Below are positions 63,601-64,000 of a DNA stretch of 64,000 nucleotides, in pieces. Where the stretch lies: NCBI GenBank assembly GCA_946902875.1, contig OX336343.1, positions 17,035,596 to 17,099,595 of the forward strand, in the 5' to 3' direction. The position numbers were made by a program, and so were the translations under genes. Numbering within the stretch: the stretch's first letter is position 1; every line of letters starts with the position of its first letter. The notes under the pieces are model-generated. The model searched no databases. It saw only the letters and a list, made by a program, of their open reading frames with translations, and had not been told where the DNA came from. The DNA comes from Nematopogon swammerdamellus (lineage: Eukaryota; Arthropoda; Insecta; Lepidoptera; Adelidae).

Positions 63601-64000
63601 CAGTTCAGTTAACAGTTAGCTTAGTAGCATTTTTCACAAATATTACTAGATCAATTTACTTATAATGGACTTTAAGTCCTAAACACCCTCTTTGAGTTTC
63701 TAGGTTTTGCGGTGGAAACCTTTGGTTCGTGGTCAATCGGACGCTCTGGCTTTTGCCGAAACTATCAGCAAATTGCTAGTGGATAAGTCAGGTGCCGTGC
63801 GTACCAAGGCTTTCATCATAGGCCGGGAAATTCAAAGAGGGAACTATTTAAGCATACTGGGGACCATGGCGGCCCCGGCAGAAATGGAGATTTTTTATTT
63901 ATAAGTTAATTAATGGACCTTCTAAAAGTATGCAATTCCCGCAGACTGAAGCGCATCTATCCGACGGTGGACGACGTGGATCTGTTCCCCGGCGGCATGA
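27455..64000 (+). CDS. Double heme peroxidase gene (partial; 20 coding exons in window)
   Basis: This is a secreted animal heme peroxidase with two peroxidase domains in one reading frame. Active members of the family use H2O2 to oxidise halides or tyrosine-like substrates outside the cell. Twenty exons between 27455 and 64000 join with consistent phases and GT-AG borders, giving about 1148 residues: signal peptide, domain 1 (roughly residues 62-520), linker (520-690), domain 2 (690 to beyond 1148). Domain 2 shows FLDHELT, GRVSEQPGLTAIHT, YRIGHSML and ALNIQRARDHG, all diagnostic. Domain 1 aligns throughout but lacks the heme-ligand residues. The first Met codon is upstream and unplaced; the C-terminus runs off the window. 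Insects are known to carry such double peroxidases (mosquito DBLOX, fly CG10211); orthology is my inference from the architecture. Introns total about nine-tenths of the span. Confidence 0.93.
27641..28140 (+). repeat. Tandem copies 2, 3 and partial 4 of exon 1 (195-bp unit)
   Basis: The unit starting with GAGTCGGAGGTCAGCGTGCAG recurs at 27540, 27735 and 27930, an exact 195-bp step (65 codons). Copy 2 keeps the donor GTGAGA at 27836. Copy 3 has ATGACA there and a 3-base insertion, so its donor is dead. Copy 4 (from about 28067) keeps only the part matching the signal-peptide region. Copies 2 and 3 keep the exon 1 reading frame open from about 27680 to their TGA codons, but neither has the TTACAG acceptor. 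The first 60 bases of copies 2 and 3 differ strongly from copy 1, whereas the rest of copy 2 is almost identical. Confidence 0.9.
28196..28240 (+). pseudogene. Possible relic of the exon 2 acceptor and start
   Basis: After TTCCTTCCCGCAG the sequence CAGTCAGAAATGCCAGTGC resembles the true exon 2 border (GCAG, TCAGAACTGCAACTC) 330 bp further on, then meets a stop. It may mark the end of the duplicated block that includes exon 1 copy 4. The match is short. Confidence 0.35.
28541..28698 (+). CDS. Exon 2: start of peroxidase domain 1
   Basis: The exon follows CCTTTTGCAG and ends before GTGAGT. It encodes the family opening SKYRSASGECNNVRH followed by FLRLLPPNYSDG, matching the usual Y-R-x-x-x-G-x-C-N-N-x-x-H and R-L-L-P-x-x-Y-x-D-G. 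Residues about 62-115. The phase 1 donor after the first base of the DG glycine codon matches the intron at the same place in domain 2 (exon 13/14). Confidence 0.93.
28824..29070 (-). mobile_element. SINE family A, 3' half (intron 2)
   Basis: GGATCCTGACACGGTTGTCT to CCTAGGAAGGTAAGAAGGGA in reverse orientation, soon after exon 2. Confidence 0.8.
29071..30095. other. Intron 2 sequence, no gene seen
   Basis: AT-rich. ACGAATTTCACGCGAGCCAA near 29,985 is the end of an element related to the MITE at 15554. Confidence 0.4.
30096..30184. repeat. Two adjacent hairpins
   Basis: GACCTAGACACAAT pairs with ATTGTGTCTAGGTC (30,096-30,124). Immediately after, GTTGGTAATAATTTTT pairs with the inverse ending 30,183, with an inner perfect stem CTGATAGCAAT/ATTGCTATCAG. 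Confidence 0.85.
30536..31650 (+). mobile_element. SINE family B split by a 704-bp element
   Basis: The left piece 30,536-30,632 holds GGTGGCCGAGTGGTTTGGTC and GAGGTTCGAATCCGG. The right piece 31,337-31,650 holds ACCTGCTGCTCCACCGTTCG, CTTACTAGGTGGTAGGCTCA, TGATATTGGCTGGTCGGAGC and CATACCGGATTACATAAAAA. Confidence 0.88.
30633..31336. mobile_element. 704-bp terminal-inverted-repeat element inside the SINE
   Basis: Exact 16-bp terminal repeats TTGGGCCCGATTGTAA and TTACAATCGGGCCCAA. The interior is very AT-rich with no coding frame. No convincing target duplication seen. Confidence 0.8.
31651..36112. other. Intron 2 sequence with dispersed repeats, no gene seen
   Basis: AT-rich. It holds family E scraps (32,108-32,203 and 34,964-35,085), an ATTA-rich stretch (34,200-34,270), and SINE family C at 35,183. 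Open frames here are short and unrelated to known proteins. Confidence 0.45.
35183..35500 (+). mobile_element. SINE family C
   Basis: It starts with the same head as family A (GTGTGGGGTCGGTACTTAAA, CTGCATCTCTCCCCGTGCAT, GTCGTAAAAGGCGACTAATG) but then has its own body: AAGGGCGACAGGCTAGCCAC, GTGGTCGGTGTTGTGCTGTA, GCACAACACCGGTTACTCTG. Confidence 0.75.
36113..36287 (-). mobile_element. SINE family A, 3' half
   Basis: ACTAACACGGTTGGCTACAT to GACCTTTCATTCGG, about 260 bp before exon 3. Confidence 0.8.
36303..36466. repeat. Inverted-repeat element just before exon 3
   Basis: TTATTTTTAAAACAAAACAG and ACTCACGGTTATT at the left pair with AATAACCGTGAGT and CTGTTTTGTTTTAAAAATAA at the right. A 14-bp string AAATGCAGCCTTTA occurs on both sides of the region (near 36,294 and 36,500). 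Confidence 0.8.
36549..36718 (+). CDS. Exon 3: distal heme region of domain 1, ligand residues lost
   Basis: The acceptor is CCCCGCAG; the donor GTGATT follows AGATAAG. Residues 116-171 include WGQMLVDDLLATAN, which aligns with the canonical GQFLDHDLT. The heme-linking Asp is V159 (codon 36680-36682) and the distal catalytic His is D160 (36683-36685). The following Asp, a calcium ligand in the family, is kept as D161. Reading frame and splice sites are intact, so this is substitution rather than decay. Confidence 0.9.
36838..36955 (+). mobile_element. SINE family A, old 3' fragment
   Basis: CCAAGTGGAAGCACTGAGAT, GATGATGTAGCCAACTATGC and an A-run: a diverged version of the family 3' half in intron 3. 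Confidence 0.6.
36956..38613. other. Intron 3 sequence, no gene seen
   Basis: A reverse fragment of the GATCCGTTGTCTCTGCCTAC repeat lies near 38,345-38,410, and a GC-rich patch at 37,795-37,860. Nothing else recognisable. Confidence 0.4.
38614..38683 (+). CDS. Exon 4: short cysteine-containing segment of domain 1
   Basis: The exon follows CTCTCAACAG and ends before GTAAGC. It encodes DCKGQECEYVRSAPTRD and then SCGFG (residues 172-194, plus a split Asp). In typical members the segment between the first Cys pair and VRSAP is about 20 residues longer and holds a PIPIP-like motif, as in domain 2 exon 15; here it is cut short. Confidence 0.87.
39249..39378 (+). CDS. Exon 5: calcium loop of domain 1
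   Basis: The acceptor is GTGTTTAG and the donor GTGAGT. Residues 195-237 read RQQMNLATGFLDGSALYGSS, close to the family REQMNxxTSFLDGSxVYGS. T204, F206, D208 and S210 sit at the four positions that bind Ca2+ in myeloperoxidase, so the calcium site looks retained even though the heme ligands are not. The exon ends with the split codon AA|A (K238). Confidence 0.93.
39379..41954. other. Intron 5, first part: pyrimidine-rich and AT-rich sequence
   Basis: 39,400-39,520 and 40,180-40,510 are strongly T/C-rich on the plus strand, giving several overlapping hydrophobic frames that are not genes. A GC-rich patch lies at 40,885-41,000. No element recognised. Confidence 0.45.
41955..42335 (-). mobile_element. 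SINE family B, near full length
   Basis: Reverse copy: ATCCGGTATGGGTGGCTGAG, GACCAGCCAATATCATCTCC, CTACCTAGTAAGGGGCAAGG, then the head GATTCGAACCTCGGACTTCT and CGGCCACCCGCC. The target lies in intron 5. Confidence 0.88.
42560..42640. repeat. C/T-rich tract
   Basis: CCCCCCTCCCCCTCCCCCTC and a second CCCTCCCCCTCCCCC run; a homopyrimidine tract with mirror symmetry. Confidence 0.7.
43120..43775 (+). repeat. 53-bp minisatellite, interrupted by a SINE
   Basis: The unit contains CTGTTGATCTTGAATACAAA, ACGAACTAAACACGATGCG and TTCCAGATGAAATT, repeating every 53 bp from about 43,446 to 43,765 with more diverged units before 43,334. The most uniform copies lie at 43,550-43,740. A SINE A 3' end occupies 43,334-43,440. 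Confidence 0.88.
43334..43440 (+). mobile_element. SINE family A 3' end inside the minisatellite
   Basis: TTGAAGGGAAGCACTGGCAT, TGTTATGGGCTGACATCACG and GTCAGTTTCCACAAAAAAAA. Repeat units flank it on both sides. Confidence 0.85.
43776..44879. other. Intron 5 sequence, no gene seen
   Basis: AT-rich; ACTAGCTGTTGCGCGGCTTC at 44,128 is a terminus related to the MITE at 15554. Confidence 0.4.
44880..45215 (+). mobile_element. SINE family C
   Basis: TATTGTGTGGGCCGGTACTT, GTCGTAAAAGGCGACCAAGG, AAGGGCGACAGGCTAGCCAC, GTGGTGGTCGGTGTTGTGCT and a TATG-repeat tail. Confidence 0.78.
45420..45560 (-). mobile_element. SINE family C, partial, facing the previous copy
   Basis: CACACGCTGTCTCCCGACAA and ACCACCACGTTTAGCAAAG are the reverse of the 3' half of the copy at 44,880. 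Confidence 0.7.
45625..45722 (+). mobile_element. SINE-like family G
   Basis: GAGCGTGATTTCGCGAGGAG, CTCTCGGCAGAGCCACCCAT and GTTGGTTAATATAAAAAAAA. The tail resembles that of family B. Related pieces lie at 13,776 and, inverted, 48,656-48,750. Confidence 0.5.
46010..46245 (+). mobile_element. SINE family C, partial
   Basis: AAGGGCGACAGGCTTGCCAC, CAGCACAACGCCAATTACTC, TGATTGTCGGGATATAGCGT and a TATG-repeat tail. Confidence 0.72.
46273..46409. repeat. Long inverted repeat, about 50-bp arms
   Basis: GTTTTGATCTTGAGTAAGAA and GGCGGTACAAAA at the left pair with TTTTGTACCGCC and TTCTACTCAAGATCAAAAT at the right; outer arms are TATTACATAAT/ATTATTTAATA-like. MITE-like. Confidence 0.82.
46410..48409. 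other. Intron 5 sequence with repeats, no gene seen
   Basis: It contains the repeat GATCCATTGTCTCTGCCTAC (47,018-47,095), a short TTAGG run (47,554-47,573), and a probable hAT-like element at 47,442-47,879 with ends CAGGGACGTCTTA and AAGACTTCCCTG. Confidence 0.45.
48410..48605 (-). mobile_element. SINE family A, 3' half
   Basis: GATTCTGACATGGTTGGCTA to CGTTTCATTCAGTGCGGTGG in reverse orientation. Confidence 0.82.
48751..49983. other. Intron 5 sequence, no gene seen
   Basis: Apart from the family C scrap at 49,392 I recognise nothing here. Confidence 0.4.
49392..49490 (-). mobile_element. SINE family C fragment
   Basis: AGCAAGTAAGGCACGAAGAC and GTGGCGAGCCTGTCGCCCTT, reverse orientation, next to an ATAC microsatellite (49,376-49,397). 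Confidence 0.6.
49984..50388 (+). repeat. Dispersed repeat family D, complete copy
   Basis: ACCGGCCAGGTGCGAGTCGA to GGATACGGAACCCTAA. It shares long near-identical blocks with 22,243-22,634, including TATGGCGT and GTAGATGGCGCGTAAACACT. Confidence 0.85.
50859..51051 (+). CDS. Exon 6: domain 1 helix after the distal Arg region
   Basis: The acceptor is CTCCTCAACAG and the donor GTAAAG. It encodes residues 239-302 with SLLAEHNRIA, NPFWDD, and HITYNEFLPVLLGE, all strong family matches. Counting back from EHNR, the catalytic Arg position is K238 and the heme-linking Glu position is D241; R237 is adjacent and could be mis-assigned by one. The preceding intron is 11.48 kb, the longest in the gene. 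Confidence 0.95.
51143..52336 (-). mobile_element. SINE family A with 5S-like module, split by an 821-bp element
   Basis: The piece 51,143-51,387 ends GTAAGGGACATA; the piece 52,209-52,336 resumes CTACAGTTTTACGTGGAATC and carries the 5S-like block (52,247-52,300). Joined order matches the intact copy at 14,907. Confidence 0.85.
51388..52208. mobile_element. 821-bp terminal-inverted-repeat element inside the SINE
   Basis: Exact 15-bp ends CTGCCTTATTCAGAG and CTCTGAATAAGGCAG. No coding frame. A TA or CTA target duplication is possible. Confidence 0.85.
52909..54136. mobile_element. MITE with TATACAGG ends (copy 2), swollen by a minisatellite
   Basis: Left end TATACAGGTTGTTGTAACGG, inner TTTCACCAGCGCAATCCTCA; right end CCCAATAATCATTTCC then GTTACAACACCCTGTATA. 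The 130-bp tandem array at 53,291-54,016 lies inside it. The right end is about 29 bp before exon 7. Confidence 0.82.
53291..54016 (+). repeat. 130-bp tandem repeat, 5.6 copies
   Basis: Copies start at 53,291, 53,421, 53,551, 53,681, 53,811 and 53,941 with ACTTGGTGACGAGGGTCTGA; differences between copies are few. Since 130 is not a multiple of 3, the frame changes each unit, so the open frames of 72-77 codons are artefacts. Confidence 0.97.
54166..54303 (+). CDS. Exon 7: proximal heme region of domain 1, His lost
   Basis: The acceptor is ACGAACAG with no pyrimidine tract; the donor is GTGAGT. Residues 303-348. The stretch YNEMVAIAPIFDAMM aligns with TNEFATAAYRIGHSM of domain 2. The proximal His, the axial heme ligand in active members, is A342 (codon 54283-54285), and the Gly before it is D341. 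A MITE ends only about 29 bp upstream of the exon. Confidence 0.88.
54343..54470 (-). pseudogene. LINE reverse-transcriptase C-terminal fragment (intron 7)
   Basis: On the minus strand the frame reads DDVKYVGGKQWFRTAEGRED, then WRKNGEAYVQQWTLTRW and a stop. W..(T/A)A..R..WR..GEAY.QQW is the C-terminal signature of lepidopteran LINE proteins. Only this tail remains. Confidence 0.7.
54471..55050. other. Rest of intron 7
   Basis: It holds AACATCGAGCTTTAATAAAA and TCTACAACCGGATTGTCTCT, parts of an element also seen at 50,565-50,650. No gene. Confidence 0.4.
55061..55290 (+). CDS. Exon 8: domain 1 segment with RARDHG
   Basis: The acceptor is ACCTTTCCAG and the donor GTACGA. Residues 349-424 contain WGVTRARDHGAPSY, matching LNIQRARDHGxPSY. 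The Asn that normally hydrogen-bonds the proximal His is G376. About 50 residues that normally precede this motif, including the LxDAFF-like strand seen in domain 2 exon 18, are missing. Donor phase 2 after MYR matches the exon 19/20 boundary of domain 2. Confidence 0.94.
55386..55800 (+). mobile_element. SINE family B, interrupted and 3'-truncated (intron 8)
   Basis: The head GTGGCCGAGTGGTTTAGGCA and GAGGTTCGAATCCGGTCGGC, the body CTGCTTCACCGTTCGGAACC, then an inserted element (55,605-55,780) and GGTTGGTACCACCGTACTGG. Confidence 0.85.
55605..55780. mobile_element. 176-bp MITE in the SINE with 11-bp flanking repeat
   Basis: Ends GGTTTGCCAGATGGTCC and GGACACCTGGCAACCCT are imperfect inverted repeats. 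GGTTGGTACCA occurs exactly on both sides (55,594-55,604; 55,781-55,791). Confidence 0.82.
56207..56332 (+). CDS. Exon 9: domain 1, GPTLACLL segment
   Basis: The exon follows TTCCAACAG and ends before GTAAAA. Residues 425-467 read NAEDVELLLAGSMEKA and GAVLGPTLACLLSLQF, the conserved peroxidase segment DIDLFVGGLxE...GPTFxCIIxxQF. A SINE in reverse orientation begins within about 12 bp of the donor. Confidence 0.94.
56343..56725 (-). mobile_element. SINE family A with 5S-like module (intron 9)
   Basis: ATGGATACTGACACGGTTGG, TCCGTGATGTCAGCCCATAA, CTACCACCTAGTAAGGTAAG, the 5S-like block (about 56,612-56,675) and CACTGAGCTACCGTGGCTGA. Confidence 0.87.
57072..57224 (+). CDS. Exon 10: C-terminal part of domain 1
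   Basis: The acceptor is CTAAATTACAG and the donor GTAAGA. Residues 467-518 begin RFWYENDLPPSSF and continue with EKLAAIRKVSLAGLLC, then IQPKAFVSEDPYL. This is the canonical end of a peroxidase domain (DRFWYEN...L..IRK.SLARLLCDN...IQ..AF). Confidence 0.96.
57368..57790 (-). mobile_element. SINE family A, diverged (intron 10)
   Basis: TATGGAAACCGACACGGTTG, CAGCCCATTACACCTTGGTG, then an unusual stretch with three repeats of CTCGAACGT before CACTTAGCTACCGAGGCTG. More diverged than the other copies. Confidence 0.72.
58043..58218 (+). CDS. Exon 11: end of domain 1 and start of the linker
   Basis: The acceptor is CTTCCCCCAG and the donor GTAAGT. Residues 518-577: AAQQCSQHGRLDMSAWRD closes domain 1 (C..H..LDLS.WR is typical), followed by an Ala/Glu/Lys-rich helix (SADMLAAALEKAKQEMAER), possibly a short coiled coil, that is not part of the peroxidase fold. 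Confidence 0.94.
58407..58545 (+). CDS. Exon 12: interdomain linker
   Basis: The acceptor is ATCAACAG and the donor GTAATT. Residues 577-623. It encodes a mostly helical spacer (VGTAASFSKANKHALKLAN, LFLEFATNEILNSL) resembling the propeptide that precedes the catalytic domain in insect peroxidases. The introns on either side are short (188 and 110 bp). Confidence 0.92.
58656..58927 (+). CDS. Exon 13: furin-type site and start of domain 2
   Basis: The acceptor is CTCTTTCCAG and the donor GTTCGT. Residues 623-714. It opens with GNRRKRQIF, a full R-x-K/R-R site for furin-like convertases, and later reads FRTYTGYCNNLRNP and FARLLPPVYEDG, the start of a peroxidase domain. Donor phase 1 in the DG glycine matches exon 2. 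Confidence 0.94.
59229..59402 (+). CDS. Exon 14: distal heme region of domain 2, intact
   Basis: The acceptor is CATGCGCAG and the donor GTTAGT. Residues 714-771. VSRPRINAVTGTPLPSPR leads to MQFAQFLDHELTMTP. The Asp (heme ester), the following His (distal catalytic base) and the Glu that takes the place of the calcium Asp are in the expected order, unlike exon 3. Confidence 0.96.
59795..59971 (+). CDS. Exon 15: cysteine and PIPIP segment of domain 2
   Basis: The acceptor is CCAACCAAG and the donor GTAAAC. Residues 772-831: IPDCRSCDSPRTVHPECNPI then PIPRGDHYYPDLNV and CFPFMRSLPGQQQLG. This is the full-length counterpart of the shortened exon 4 in domain 1. Confidence 0.95.
60554..60757 (+). 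CDS. Exon 16: calcium loop of domain 2
   Basis: The acceptor is CATTCTGTAG and the donor GTGAGT. Residues 831-899: PREQVNQNTPYMDASSVYGE carries the T-x-Y-x-D-x-S calcium loop. It continues with the variable loop LLPRSDAHPECKAPSGFCF, equivalent to the segment that is nearly absent between exons 5 and 6 in domain 1. Confidence 0.96.
61075..61317 (+). CDS. Exon 17: distal Arg and heme Glu of domain 2, intact
   Basis: The acceptor is CGCTTCACAG. A GT at 61318 gives the phase that fits exon 18. Residues 899-979: GDGRVSEQPGLTAIHT holds the catalytic Arg and the Glu three residues later; then MREHNRL, NPHWDADLLFEHTRRIV and HIAYNELLPRLL. This is the working version of the exon 6 region. Confidence 0.95.
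61525..61920 (-). mobile_element. SINE family B, near full length (intron 17)
   Basis: TTTTTATGTAATCCGGTATG, GACCAGCCAATATCACCTCC, CTAGTAAGGGGCAAGGGAAG, then the head with TTTGAACCTCGGACCTCTTG and CGGCCACCCGCCGC. Confidence 0.9.
61923..62391. mobile_element. MITE with TATACAGG ends (copy 3)
   Basis: ATACAGGGTGTTGTAACGGC and CCAGTACATTAAATTTAGG at the left; TTGCGCTGGCGAAATTAATG and ACAACACCATGTATA at the right. It lies at the head of the SINE B copy, about 140 bp before exon 18. Confidence 0.82.
62531..62715 (+). CDS. Exon 18: proximal His of domain 2, intact
   Basis: The acceptor is AACGAATAG and the donor GTAACT. Residues 980-1041: VTEFATAAYRIGHSMLRPHL includes the proximal heme His, then PPILLRDGFFKPDMFLR. 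Phase 0 donor, as at the end of exon 7. Confidence 0.96.
63276..63541 (+). CDS. Exon 19: domain 2 segment with LNIQRARDHG
   Basis: The acceptor is CTCCTTGCAG and the donor GTAAGA. Residues 1042-1130: ELLRGLVSTPMETLDQFITG, EVTNHLF, then LIALNIQRARDHGVPSYNNY. The Asn partner of the proximal His is present, unlike G376 of domain 1. Confidence 0.96.
63945..64000 (+). CDS. Exon 20 (cut by window edge): domain 2
   Basis: The exon follows TTCCCGCAG and completes the split Arg codon from exon 19. It reads LKRIYPTVDDVDLFPGGM and continues beyond the window. By analogy with exons 9-11, the GPTF, FWYEN and C-terminal segments of domain 2 should lie to the right. Confidence 0.93.

Overview
The window is animal nuclear DNA, almost certainly from a moth or butterfly. 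It is AT-rich, packed with short dispersed repeats of lepidopteran type (tRNA-like and 5S-like SINEs, hAT- and mariner-like MITEs, the dispersed repeat carrying the motif CCGGCCAAGTGCGAGT), and contains one large multi-exon gene whose exons stand out by GC-rich third positions. The species cannot be named from the sequence.

Positions 1-27,454 hold no gene I can support. They contain nested transposons, including a hAT-like MITE with another MITE inside it (105-756), a decayed DDE transposase split by a SINE (8041-8604), a retroelement 3' end on the minus strand (2197-2570), a LINE 3' end (about 20,600-21,062), and several long hairpins. One 196-codon open frame (11,735-12,325) is unexplained.

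From 27,455 to the right edge runs one plus-strand gene for a secreted double heme peroxidase of the animal (myeloperoxidase-like) family. I could place 20 coding exons whose splice phases all agree, giving about 1,148 residues. The ATG exon lies upstream and was not found, and the 3' end lies beyond the window. Order: signal peptide, peroxidase domain 1 (exons 2-11), a linker with a furin-type RRKR site, and peroxidase domain 2 (exons 13-20 and beyond). Residue numbers below count the first complete codon of exon 1 as 1.

Domain 2 keeps every catalytic position I can check. Domain 1 has lost the distal His, proximal His, heme-linking Asp and the Asn partner, yet keeps the calcium-loop residues, so it is probably a heme-free pseudoenzyme domain. 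Four introns sit at matching places and phases in both domains, pointing to an old internal duplication. Exon 1 itself lies in a recent 195-bp tandem array.

The introns of the domain 1 half are large (up to 11.5 kb) and full of SINEs, MITEs and minisatellites; those of the domain 2 half are mostly under 600 bp. The most abundant SINE carries a module resembling the internal control region of 5S rRNA. Several SINEs are split by younger MITEs, which gives relative ages.
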